A DNA stretch of 64,000 nucleotides from Candidatus Zipacnadum vermilionense (GTDB lineage: Bacteria > Armatimonadota > Zipacnadia > Zipacnadales > Zipacnadaceae). The notes below the pieces were generated by a model. That model searched no databases, was not told the origin of the DNA, and saw only the letters and a program-made list of their open reading frames with translations. The stretch spans positions 216,368-280,367 of the forward strand of contig JALGSV010000007.1 in assembly GCA_029821755.1 (NCBI GenBank). The letters are read 5' to 3'. The position numbers and the translations under genes are program-made. Of this stretch, positions 14,810-22,666 are shown piece after piece; position 1 is the stretch's first letter, and every line of letters starts with the position of its first letter.

Positions 14810-15802
14810 CTACCCCGCGTTTCCGATCAACCCCTCCACCTCCACCACTTCCCCTCCGCTCTGCCCCGACACGTTCGCCGCCTCGGTCACGGCCAGCGTC
14901 CGGTAGGCGTCGGCGTAGTCTGAGTAGATTCCCGAGCGGTCCCCGGTCTGCACGGCGGTTAGGAAGGCCTCCACCTCACCGACGTAGCCATCGGCCTCGT
15001 TCTCTATCTCCCCCGCGCCGTCCTCGCCCCACCAGCGCAGCGTACCGCCCTCCACCATCAGGCGGAATTGGTGCCCCAGTATATTCAGTCCGCTGGTGCC
15101 GCCCGCACCGATCATGAAGGTGTTGTTGATGTTGCCTACCGCGCCGGAGGCGAAGCGCAGGTTGGCGGTGGCCGCGTCGGCGGCGGTGGCATCCGGCGCT
15201 ACCTGGTGCATGGCCTGGTGTCCCTCGAAAGCCTGCACGTGAGTGATCTCCCCGCATAGATACCGCGCCATGTCCACGATGTGCGTGGTCTGCTCCACCA
15301 TCTGCCCGCCGCTCTGCTCCTGCACCCGCCACCACAGCGCGCCGGGCATGCCGGTCCAGAAGTGCCCGATGACCAGTCCCAGCGTCCGCTGGGCCAGCAT
15401 CCCCTTCGCTTGCCGCACATGGTCATCCCACCGGTACTTGTAGGCCACGGTGGTGGTCAGGTCCGCCTCCTGGATCGCGCGCAGAATCGGCGCGGCCATG
15501 GCTAGGTTGAGCGCGACCGGCTTCTCGACGAACAGCGGCAGACCCCGGGCGAGGGCGGCCAGCTCCATCTCCCCATGCGCGAAGGGCGGTACGCAAATGA
15601 ACAGCGCGTCCAGTTCCTCCTGCTCCAGCAGGGGCGCCCATGCGGTGTAGACGCGGCCGCCGTACTGCTCCGCCTTGGCCTGGGCGGTGGCCTCCACTAC
15701 GTCGCACAGCGCGACGATCTGCACGTCCGCGCGCCGGCTCAGGGTCTTGAGGTGCGTTGCAGCGATGCCGCCGGCGCCGATGAAGCCGACCTTGGTGGAC
15801 AT
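14810..15802 (-). CDS. Gfo/Idh/MocA family oxidoreductase
   Basis: NAD(P)-dependent sugar or inositol dehydrogenase-like enzyme, 330 residues. A Rossmann N-terminus (KVGFIGAGGIAATHLKTL), the EKPVALN signature with the catalytic lysine near residue 96, and a C-terminal substrate half (HIVDMARYLCGEI) are visible. I chose ATG 15802 (MSTKVGF) because TAGGAG lies 9 bases upstream; a TTG three codons earlier overlaps that site. Members oxidise sugars, inositols or modified sugars. The nearby aldolase and isomerase genes suggest one sugar pathway, though it is not an operon with them. Confidence 0.88.
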   Translation of the reverse strand: MSTKVGFIGAGGIAATHLKTLSRRADVQIVALCDVVEATAQAKAEQYGGRVYTAWAPLLEQEELDALFICVPPFAHGEMELAALARGLPLFVEKPVALNLAMAAPILRAIQEADLTTTVAYKYRWDDHVRQAKGMLAQRTLGLVIGHFWTGMPGALWWRVQEQSGGQMVEQTTHIVDMARYLCGEITHVQAFEGHQAMHQVAPDATAADAATANLRFASGAVGNINNTFMIGAGGTSGLNILGHQFRLMVEGGTLRWWGEDGAGEIENEADGYVGEVEAFLTAVQTGDRSGIYSDYADAYRTLAVTEAANVSGQSGGEVVEVEGLIGNAG

Positions 15803-15880
15803 GTGGACCAACTCCTATTGCTGGGCTTCTCTGATGGGCGGATTCGCTGAGAGCGAGGGGCATTCCTCCGTGCGCGTGCT

Positions 15881-15909
15881 TTGACCCGCCCTCTGCGGAT
15901 CGCTATACT
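15881..15909 (+). promoter_or_regulatory. Sigma-70-type promoter
   Basis: TTGACC (15881-15886), 17-base spacer, TATACT (15904-15909), 20 bases before the start codon at 15930. Confidence 0.8.
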
Positions 15910-15929
15910 GGTGCGCGGAGTTGACCCAA

Positions 15930-16496
15930 ATGATGAAACGCAAGCGCAGAGCCTGGTTGGTGGCCCTGGTGGCCGTGATGGTGATAGCGGGGGTGGGCAT
16001 CGGCGCCTACTTCTCCCTGCGGCCCCCGCCCGCGCAGAGGTTGGCGGCGACTCTGGCCGAATCGATGCCCCCCGCTCCGCCAGCCCCCCAGTCGGACCCG
16101 GTTCCAGCTCCTGCGCCCGAGCCGGCTGCCTCCCCTGCGACTGGTCCCGCGTCCTCCCTGGCCCCGCCCGCCTCGTCCGGGTCGCTGGAGGAGAAACAGT
16201 TCATCGAGATCTCCGCCACCGTGCTCATCCGCGTCGCGCAGATTCAGGACCGGCCCGACGCCAAGGACCTCATCCCGGCGATCATGGAGAAGAGCCTGAG
16301 CGAGGCGGGGGTGGGGGAGGAGGAGTTCGAGGCACTGGGCCAGAAGGTGTACGCCGACCCCGCGCGCAGCCAGCGGGTGGCCGATGCGATCCTCAAGCGC
16401 GTGGACGAGCGAGCCACCCCGGAGATGCGCATGAGGGTTGTCGACCTGGCGGAGACCATGGCGCAGATGCAGAAGGCCAAGCCACCGCAAAGGTAG
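15930..16496 (+). CDS. Membrane-anchored protein of unknown function
   Basis: 188 residues from ATG 15930 (MMKRKRRAWLVALVAVM), with GGAG about 9 bases upstream and a clear promoter before it. A charged N-terminus and one hydrophobic segment (about 7-28) form a signal anchor. A Pro/Ala/Ser linker (35-90) leads to a helical C-terminal domain of about 95 residues (FIEISATVLIRVAQIQDRP to the end). I do not recognise the domain. The gene order (convergent with the MFS gene 20 bases on) offers no function. It is probably a periplasm-facing membrane protein. Confidence 0.65.
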   Translation: MMKRKRRAWLVALVAVMVIAGVGIGAYFSLRPPPAQRLAATLAESMPPAPPAPQSDPVPAPAPEPAASPATGPASSLAPPASSGSLEEKQFIEISATVLIRVAQIQDRPDAKDLIPAIMEKSLSEAGVGEEEFEALGQKVYADPARSQRVADAILKRVDERATPEMRMRVVDLAETMAQMQKAKPPQR

Positions 16497-16515
16497 GCCA
16501 CTCCAGCGCTGCAGA

Positions 16516-17946
16516 TTATCCGTTCTCCCCTCGCACTTCTCCCAGCCGCACCACGTTGTACAGGCACACCCCGGCGGCCACCAGGCTGAGCGCGAAGCCC
16601 AAAGCGTAGCGGTCGGCCTGTCCGATGAGTAGTGCTCCGGCCAACGGCGCCCAGGCGAGTACCAGGTTCAGCGTGGACAGGAAGCCGATGTAGGTGGAGC
16701 GCTTGCGGGGCGGGGCCACCTCCAACAGGTAGTTGTTGTAGCCCAACTCCAGGCCGCCGGTGGCCAGGCCCAGCAGGACGAAGACCATCGCCAGGTACGC
16801 TACGGGCGCACTAGTCGTTAGCCCGAGCAGCGACACCTGCGAGCCGGTCGGCACCAGCGGTGCGGCCAGCATAGCCAGCGGCACCAGCAAGGCCAGGGAG
16901 GAGGTGATGATCATCAGCAGGCGGTTGCCGCGGGTGTCGGAGAGGTAGCTCCATAGGGACGAGGAAAGGCTGAAGGCAAGCTGTCGGCAGATGAGAAAGA
17001 TACCCACCGCCCCGACGTCGGTGTGCAGATGCTTGAGGCCGTAGGGAACGATGAACGGCACCACCAGGGCCATGGTGAGACCGTAGCCGATGATGGCACG
17101 CAGCAAACGGCGGTAGTTGGTGTCGCGCCGCCAGGCCCGCGGGCCGCGCCGCAACTGGAAGCCCAGCGGCACCAGCCGCTTCTGCGTTACCGCCGGTCGG
17201 TCCTCGCTGGCAGCGAAGGCGGAGACGCCTAGGGCCAAGGCGACCGTAGCCCACAGGGCCAGTACCCCGTAATTGCGCGGGAAGGGCAGGTCGCTCTCCG
17301 GCCCCAGTATGCGGTGCACATAGAGGCCGGCGCCTATGCACAGCAGTCCCCCGGCGAACTGGCGAATGCCGAAAAAGCGTCCCCTCAAGTTGGGCGGGAT
17401 GCTGTTGCTGACGATGCTCCAGAAGGGGATAACGCCCACGCCCAAGCCCAGTCCCCACAGCAGGAAGGACGCACAGACGATCACGAAGAGCGTCAAGTGC
17501 GACAGCCCGTGCGAAAAGACCAGCACCAGGCCCAGGGCCAGCCAACTGAGGGAGCGGACCGTGGCCGACAACCAGTAGTAGGGCATCCGGTGGCGGACGG
17601 TCTCCAGGCGGTTGGCGAGAAGGGTCATGGGCAACTGCGTGGCGCAGGCGAAGATGGATATGATCAAGCCTACCCAGATGACGTTGCCGCCCATGAGCTG
17701 CACGACGAAGGCGGCTAGGACAGTACTGGGGTCCAGCAAGGCTCCACCCAGCATGGTGACCGAGCCGTTGAACAGGCCCAGGTAGAAGTTGCGGCGAGAG
17801 AGTGTGATGGGTGCGGCGGCCATGGTTGGGAATTGCAGGGGCGGGTATGGTGCTGACGGGGACGTGCGCTGGGGCAAAGCCGCAACATCCACCCCGGCGG
17901 GCTTACCCCCTTGCGGGTCTCCGGAAGGCGCAGATTCTGCCGTCAT
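16516..17946 (-). CDS. MFS transporter
   Basis: 476 residues with a dozen hydrophobic segments typical of the Major Facilitator Superfamily. Visible features are the first segment FNGSVTMLGGALLDPSTVLAAFVV, the loop after it, and GLGVGVIPFWSIVSNSIPPNLRGRFFGIRQ with the conserved RGRFFG turn. The start is uncertain: ATG 17946 gives 41 extra polar residues and overlaps the end of the upstream gene by 44 bases. ATG 17823 (MAAAPITLSRRNFYLG) starts right at the first membrane helix. The substrate is not shown. It likely shares a transcript with the PQQ-repeat gene upstream. Confidence 0.85.
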   Translation of the reverse strand: MTAESAPSGDPQGGKPAGVDVAALPQRTSPSAPYPPLQFPTMAAAPITLSRRNFYLGLFNGSVTMLGGALLDPSTVLAAFVVQLMGGNVIWVGLIISIFACATQLPMTLLANRLETVRHRMPYYWLSATVRSLSWLALGLVLVFSHGLSHLTLFVIVCASFLLWGLGLGVGVIPFWSIVSNSIPPNLRGRFFGIRQFAGGLLCIGAGLYVHRILGPESDLPFPRNYGVLALWATVALALGVSAFAASEDRPAVTQKRLVPLGFQLRRGPRAWRRDTNYRRLLRAIIGYGLTMALVVPFIVPYGLKHLHTDVGAVGIFLICRQLAFSLSSSLWSYLSDTRGNRLLMIITSSLALLVPLAMLAAPLVPTGSQVSLLGLTTSAPVAYLAMVFVLLGLATGGLELGYNNYLLEVAPPRKRSTYIGFLSTLNLVLAWAPLAGALLIGQADRYALGFALSLVAAGVCLYNVVRLGEVRGENG

Positions 17947-19087
17947 CCAGGCCCACCAGCACCAGATCGCCAGTCACGGCCAGCGACCCGGCGGCCGGGG
18001 CGGGCAAGTCGCGCCGCCACAGGAGGCGGCCGTCGCTGGCGCGCAGGGCCACCACCTCACCGCCGGTGGTGCCCAGGTACACGGCGGCGTCGGTGGACAC
18101 CGGCCCGACCACGGGGTTGTCCGGCAGGCGCCGGGACCACTGTACCTGCCCGTCCGGTGACACTGCCCGGACCGCGCCCGAGGAGTCGGCTACTACTAGA
18201 CGGCCGGCGACCAAGGCCGGGGCAGCGCGCACCAGACCGGGCATCTCCAGACGCGTCAGGACCTTACCGGTCCCCGCGTCCAGCAGGTACAGCGCGCCCT
18301 CGTCAGTACCCGCCGCCACCTTGTCATCGGCATAGACCACCGGTGCTCCCAGCACCGCTGCCGGCACCGCGATTCCCCACAGCCAGCGCTCCGGGGCGGA
18401 GAGGCCAGCCGTAGGCTGGCCTGAGGCGGGCTTCGGGGAGGTCTCAGGGGGAGCGGCGGAAGAAGAGGCTCCCTCGGGGGCGGCCAGGTTGACGCAGCCG
18501 ATGCCGTAGCCGAGGGTGCCCACCACGGCCCGATCTCCGGTCACCGCGGGGGCAGTCCCCACCGGGCCACCGCAGTAGGTGCGCCACCGACGGGCGCCAG
18601 TGCCCAGCTGCACGCAGTACAAGAACCCATCATCCGAGCCAAACAAGACCTGATCGCCTGCGATCACGGGGAGGGTACGTAACGCGCCACCGGTGCGTTG
18701 CTCCCATAAGGCCTGGCCAGTGGCCAGGTCCAGGCAGCGCAGGCGCCCGTCTTCCGAGCCCACCAGCGCCCGTCCCTTGATCAGTAAGGGCGGAGCCAGG
18801 AAAGGGAAGGCACGGCGGAACTCGCTGTTGGGGCGCTCGGCCCCGGAGGCGACCTCCAGGGCCACCACCCGTCCGGTGTCCCAAACCGCGCACAAGTCGG
18901 GGCCGTCCACGGCGAAGTGCACCATGCCCGGGCGAGGCGGGGTGTAGACCCACGCCGCTGCGCCCCGGTGGGCATAGTGCACCAGCAGCAGGATCAGGGC
19001 TAGCACTAGCAGGGCGCCCAGTGCTATCCCCAGCCGCTGTCGCATCCGGCGCAGTCGGGTTTGTTGCCAGCGACGCCGATAGTCCAA
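17903..19087 (-). CDS. PQQ-type beta-propeller repeat protein, membrane anchored
   Basis: 394 residues. A short charged start (MDYRRRWQQTRLRRMRQRLG) and one membrane helix (about 21-42) precede repeated WD-like/PQQ blades, each with a G-x-V...S-x-D-G...L-D-x-x-T-G pattern, for example RALVGSEDGRLRCLDLATGQ, QVLFGSDDGFLYCVQLGTGA and VAAGTDEGALYLLDAGTGK. Such propellers bind partners or substrates outside the membrane. The Pro/Ser linker around residues 210-235 is partly encoded by a GGCCAGCC palindrome (18402-18422). Start TTG 19087 has no good ribosome site; an extended -10 box lies upstream. The function is not assigned. Confidence 0.75.
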   Translation of the reverse strand: MDYRRRWQQTRLRRMRQRLGIALGALLVLALILLLVHYAHRGAAAWVYTPPRPGMVHFAVDGPDLCAVWDTGRVVALEVASGAERPNSEFRRAFPFLAPPLLIKGRALVGSEDGRLRCLDLATGQALWEQRTGGALRTLPVIAGDQVLFGSDDGFLYCVQLGTGARRWRTYCGGPVGTAPAVTGDRAVVGTLGYGIGCVNLAAPEGASSSAAPPETSPKPASGQPTAGLSAPERWLWGIAVPAAVLGAPVVYADDKVAAGTDEGALYLLDAGTGKVLTRLEMPGLVRAAPALVAGRLVVADSSGAVRAVSPDGQVQWSRRLPDNPVVGPVSTDAAVYLGTTGGEVVALRASDGRLLWRRDLPAPAAGSLAVTGDLVLVGLDDGRICAFRRPARG

Positions 19088-19118
19088 AGGGGGTCAGTCT
19101 CTCCGTGGTATGGGCGGG

Positions 19119-19127
19119 ATTATAGCA
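19119..19127 (-). promoter_or_regulatory. Extended -10 promoter for the PQQ-repeat gene
   Basis: TGCTATAAT on the minus strand, reading from 19127 to 19119, with the TG of an extended -10 element. No good -35 is seen. It lies about 30 bases upstream of the TTG start at 19087. Confidence 0.65.
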
Positions 19128-19308
19128 TGAACGGAAGCGCAACGACAGGCTGAACGGCTGCGGGGTACCCCTCTGTTCCCCCGCCCTCGCGGGAGAAGGC
19201 GACCAGGGGCCAGACTCCTCGACCGGCCCCTCCTCGCGGAGAGGGAGGATACTGCCCTCCACTTGCCGAATCCATCCTTGCCCGGCCGTGTGGGCAGAGG
19301 TGAGTTTG

Positions 19309-20220
19309 ATGAACGAGAACGCAGAACTCTTGGCGGAGCTGGAGACCCTCTGCCGCGAACGCCAGGCCGTCATCCTGGTCCATCACTACCAACCCCCGGA
19401 GATTCAGGACCTGGCTGACTTCCTGGGTGATTCGCTGGGTCTGAGTCGTCAGGCGGCCGCCACCGACGCTGAGGTCATCGTCTTCTGCGGGGTGCACTTC
19501 ATGGCCGAGACGGCCAAGCTGCTCTCCCCGGACAAGACGGTGCTCATGCCCGAACCCCGCGCGGGCTGCCCCATGGCCGACATGGTCACGCCGGAGCGGC
19601 TGCGGGAGTTCCAGGCCCAGTATCCCGACGCGCCGGTGGTGGCTTACGTCAACACCACCGCGGCGGTCAAGGCGGAGTCGGACATTTGCTGCACCTCCGC
19701 CAACGCCCCGGCCGTGGTGCGCTCCCTCCCCGAGGACCAAGTAATCTTCGTCCCCGACCAGTACCTAGCCGACTGGGTGGCGAAGCAGGTGCCGGTGAAG
19801 GAGATCGTCCGCTATCCCGGCTTCTGCCCCACGCACATCGCCATCAAGCCGGAGGAGATCATCCAGCTCAAGCAGGAGCACCCGCGGGCGGCGGTGGTAG
19901 CCCACCCGGAATGCCCGCCGGACCTTCTGGCCCTGGCTGACGCGGTGCGCTCCACCAGCGGCATGGTCAAGTTCGCGGGGGAGACCGAGGCTGACGAGAT
20001 CATCGTCGTTACCGAGGTGGGGATGCTGCACCAGCTCAAGGAGAAGTACCCGGCCAAGACCTTCTACGGGATCGGCACCGCTGTCTGTCGCAACATGAAG
20101 ATGACCACGCTGCCCAAGCTAGTCGCCTGCCTGCGGGAGATGACGGGCGAGATCACCGTACCGGAGGAGATGGCGGTGCGGGCGCGCCGGGCGGTGCAGA
20201 GGATGGTGGAGATCGGGTAG
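19309..20220 (+). CDS. nadA: Quinolinate synthase NadA
   Basis: Iron-sulfur enzyme joining iminoaspartate and dihydroxyacetone phosphate to quinolinate, the step after NadB in NAD synthesis. The 303 residues (start MNENAELLAELETLC) show HHYQPPEIQDLADFLGDSL, the CGVHFMAETAKLL cysteine, NTTAAVKAESDICCTSANA with a second cysteine, and GTAVCRNMK with the third. These three cysteines hold the 4Fe-4S cluster. ATG 19309 is supported by an AGAGGTGAG site 5 bases upstream. The partner nadB lies 40 kb away at 59237, and nadC is not in the window. Confidence 0.95.
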   Translation: MNENAELLAELETLCRERQAVILVHHYQPPEIQDLADFLGDSLGLSRQAAATDAEVIVFCGVHFMAETAKLLSPDKTVLMPEPRAGCPMADMVTPERLREFQAQYPDAPVVAYVNTTAAVKAESDICCTSANAPAVVRSLPEDQVIFVPDQYLADWVAKQVPVKEIVRYPGFCPTHIAIKPEEIIQLKQEHPRAAVVAHPECPPDLLALADAVRSTSGMVKFAGETEADEIIVVTEVGMLHQLKEKYPAKTFYGIGTAVCRNMKMTTLPKLVACLREMTGEITVPEEMAVRARRAVQRMVEIG

Positions 20221-20240
20221 ACTCCGCCCCGCGCGCTTTT

Positions 20241-20269
20241 TTGACTTCGCCCTTACCCCCCGCTATAAT
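20241..20269 (+). promoter_or_regulatory. Sigma-70-type promoter of purH
   Basis: TTGACT (20241-20246), 17-base spacer, TATAAT (20264-20269). The -35 lies 20 bases after the nadA stop. The purH start codon is about 50 bases on, so the frame that appears to start at 20241 is not the gene start. Confidence 0.9.
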
Positions 20270-20318
20270 CCCCTCGCCGTTCCTCACCACGCTGCTTTCT
20301 CACCCGGAGGATCTCACC

Positions 20319-21959
20319 ATGCCTCAGATCAAGCTCGCCTTGCTCAGTGTCTCCGATAAGACCGGTCTCGTCGGTTTTGCCCGCGGCTTGCGGGAGAGGG
20401 GGGTGAGGATACTCTCCACCGGCGGCACCAAGCGCGCCCTGGAGGAGGCCGGGATCGAGGTAACCGCTGTCGAAGACTACACCGGCTTCCCCGAGATGAT
20501 GGAGGGCCGCGTCAAGACCCTGCACCCCAAGGTCCACGGTGGCCTGCTGGCGCGGCGGGACATCCCCGAGCACCAGGCCCAGGCGGCGGCCCATGGGATC
20601 GAGATGATTGACCTGGTCTGCGTCAACCTCTACCCCTTCCGCCAGACCGTCGCCAAGCCCGACGTCACCTTGGAGGAAGCGGTGGAGAATATCGACATCG
20701 GCGGGCCGACCATGCTGCGCTCGGCGGCCAAGAACTTCGCCGCCGTCGCCGTCATCTGCAATCCGGCGCGGTACGACACCATCCTGGAGGAGATGCGCGC
20801 CTCGGGCGGGGAGGTCTCCGCGGAGACCCGGCGGCAACTGGCCCTGGAGGTCTTCGCCCATACCGGGCAGTATGACGCGGCCATCGCCATGTGGCTGTCG
20901 CAGGCGTTCGCCGCTGAGGAGAGTCAGTTCCCCGGCTACTTCGCGCCGTGGTACGTCAAGCAGGGCAGCGACCTGCGGTACGGGGAGAACCCGCACCAGT
21001 CGGCGGTGCTGTATGCGCAGGTGGACGCGCCGGAGCCGGGGCTGGCCCAGGCGGTCAAGCTGCACGGCGAGCGGGAGCTGTCCTTCAACAACTACCTGGA
21101 CCTGACGGCGGCACTGGAGACCGCCCGGGACTTCGCCGAGCCTACGGCGATCGTCATCAAACACCTCACCCCCTGTGGCGCGGCCACCGCGGCGACGCTG
21201 CAGGAGGCCTTCGTGGACGCCTGGTCGGTCGACCCCATCTCCGCCTTCGGTGGAGTCATCGGCCTCAACCGCGTGGTGGACGCCGAGACCGCGCGGATAC
21301 TGGGCAGCGGCAACTTCCTCAAGGAAACCATCATCCCGCGCTACCGCGAGGAGTCTGGGGATACCGAGACCAACATCATCAGCGCCTTCGTCGAGGCGAT
21401 CATCGCCCCCGGCTACGAGCCGGAGGCCCTGGAGTTGCTCAAGCGGCGCAAGAACCTGCGAGTGATGCTGCTGGAGGATTTCTGCCCGGAGGGCCGCCGG
21501 CGAGACCTGGACCTGAAGAAGATCCCTGGCGGCCTGGTGGTGCAGAGCCCGGACCTGGACTTCGTGACGGAGGCGGACCTGCAGGTAGTGACGAAGAAGG
21601 CGCCCACCCCGGACCAGATCGCCTCGCTGCTCTTCGCCGACCGTATCGCCAAGCACGTGAAGAGCAACGCCATCGTGCTGGTGCAGGGCACGCGGCTGGT
21701 AGGCTGCGGGGCGGGGCAGATGAGCCGCTTCGACTCCTGCGTCATCGCCGCCCGCAAGGCCGGCCGGCGCGCGCTGGGCGCTTGCCTGGCTTCGGACGCC
21801 ATGTTCCCGGCCCGCGACGGCCTCGACGCGGCGGCGGCTACCGGGGCGGTGGCGATCCTGCAACCGGGCGGGTCCAAGGCCGACGAGGAGGTCATCGCGG
21901 CGGCGGATGAGCACGGCATCGCGATGGTGTTCAGCGGGATGCGGCACTTCTGGCACTGA
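20319..21959 (+). CDS. purH: Bifunctional AICAR transformylase/IMP cyclohydrolase
   Basis: Completes purine synthesis by formylating AICAR with 10-formyl-tetrahydrofolate and closing the ring to IMP. The 546 residues include the cyclohydrolase domain (LALLSVSDKTGLVGFARGL, GGTKRALEEAGI, GRVKTLHPKVHGG at 1-190) and the transformylase domain with RYGENPHQ near 230, KHLTPCGAA with its lysine-histidine pair near 278, and DGLDAAAATG near 505. ATG 20319 follows GGAGG with 8 bases and a perfect promoter. Length is normal (about 520-530 in most bacteria). Confidence 0.95.
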   Translation: MPQIKLALLSVSDKTGLVGFARGLRERGVRILSTGGTKRALEEAGIEVTAVEDYTGFPEMMEGRVKTLHPKVHGGLLARRDIPEHQAQAAAHGIEMIDLVCVNLYPFRQTVAKPDVTLEEAVENIDIGGPTMLRSAAKNFAAVAVICNPARYDTILEEMRASGGEVSAETRRQLALEVFAHTGQYDAAIAMWLSQAFAAEESQFPGYFAPWYVKQGSDLRYGENPHQSAVLYAQVDAPEPGLAQAVKLHGERELSFNNYLDLTAALETARDFAEPTAIVIKHLTPCGAATAATLQEAFVDAWSVDPISAFGGVIGLNRVVDAETARILGSGNFLKETIIPRYREESGDTETNIISAFVEAIIAPGYEPEALELLKRRKNLRVMLLEDFCPEGRRRDLDLKKIPGGLVVQSPDLDFVTEADLQVVTKKAPTPDQIASLLFADRIAKHVKSNAIVLVQGTRLVGCGAGQMSRFDSCVIAARKAGRRALGACLASDAMFPARDGLDAAAATGAVAILQPGGSKADEEVIAAADEHGIAMVFSGMRHFWH

Positions 21960-21962
21960 GGG

Positions 21963-22007
21963 GAGCCTCACCCCCTGCCCCCTCCCCTGGCAGGGGAGGG
22001 GGAACAA
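21963..22007 (+). repeat. Left inverted repeat bounding the DUF559 gene (family B)
   Basis: 45 bases reading GAGCCTCACCCCC...CCTGGCAGGGGAGGGGGAACAA. The sequence recurs inverted at 22509-22553 with a single mismatch. It begins 4 bases after the purH stop and its last base is the A of the ATG start codon of the nuclease gene. Confidence 0.85.
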
Positions 22008-22471
22008 TGAAAGGGAGAACGAGGAGGAAAAGGATGTCCGGCAGTGCGCGGTCGGGCGACGAACGGGAGGGGGAGAGAGTCTACCGGTCTCAACCATTGG
22101 AGCGCCTGGTGGAGGGTGTCGCGACGGATGACAAGATCACGTTCGCGCGCGAGCAACGGCGCGAGGGCAGCGATCCGGAGAAGACGCTTTGGGAATGCCT
22201 GCGAGGCAAGAAACAGGGCTTCAAGTTTCGACGGCAGCACCCGCTCGACGATTTCGTCCTGGACTTCTTCTGCCATGAGGTGAGGTTGGCGATAGAGGTA
22301 GATGGCGGGCACCACGCGGACCAGGAGACATATGATCAGTGGCGTGACGAGAGATTGGCGGCGATGGGCATCGCTACGTTGAGGATTCCTGCGCACGAGG
22401 TTGAGTCAGATCTCTTCGGTGTGCTCAGGGCCATCCGCGCGGCCTGCCAAGCCCGCATGGAAAGGCAGTAG
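22007..22471 (+). CDS. DUF559 (VSR-like) endonuclease-domain protein
   Basis: 154 residues of the DUF559 family, a PD-(D/E)XK nuclease fold related to very-short-patch repair endonucleases. The signature FRRQHPLDDFVLDFFCHE followed by VRLAIEVDGGHH carries the acidic and E-x-D metal ligands. ATG 22007 has the GGAGGGGG of the repeat as its ribosome site; ATG 22034 is an alternative 9 codons on. The gene lies exactly between 45-base inverted repeats that also occur singly elsewhere in the window, as if the gene were the cargo of a small mobile unit. Its real substrate and biological role are unknown. Confidence 0.85.
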   Translation: MKGRTRRKRMSGSARSGDEREGERVYRSQPLERLVEGVATDDKITFAREQRREGSDPEKTLWECLRGKKQGFKFRRQHPLDDFVLDFFCHEVRLAIEVDGGHHADQETYDQWRDERLAAMGIATLRIPAHEVESDLFGVLRAIRAACQARMERQ

Positions 22472-22508
22472 TCGGGTTTGCCAGGCCCGTATTCCTCCTT
22501 CTCTCTGT

Positions 22509-22553
22509 TTGTTCCCCCTCCCCTGCCAGGGGAGGGGGCAGGGGGTGGGGCTC
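22509..22553 (-). repeat. Right inverted repeat bounding the DUF559 gene (family B)
   Basis: Minus-strand reading matches the left repeat (21963-22007) except GAGCCC versus GAGCCT. It lies 37 bases after the nuclease stop codon. Confidence 0.85.
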
Positions 22554-22666
22554 GGAGGGCGCGGGAGGTTTTCGTTCTCATCTCGGGGAAGGGGAATAAG
22601 TTACCGATGGTCCGGCGCGGGCCTCGACGCGCGGTTCGTCGTTCATTGAGAAAGGTCTGACTCCCT

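Larger units (their letters stand above)
21963..22553. mobile_element. Candidate small mobile unit: DUF559 nuclease between inverted repeats
   Basis: 591 bases with 45-base ends, inverted and identical but for one mismatch. The ends match other family B palindromes that occur without a gene between them. I see no target-site duplication I can prove, and no transposase, so this is a candidate only. Confidence 0.5.

Noticed and set aside
20253..22097. 614-codon open frame on the minus strand across purH
   Set aside because: High GC makes long antisense frames common; it lies wholly across purH, which has motifs, a promoter and a ribosome site, and the antisense protein is low-complexity.
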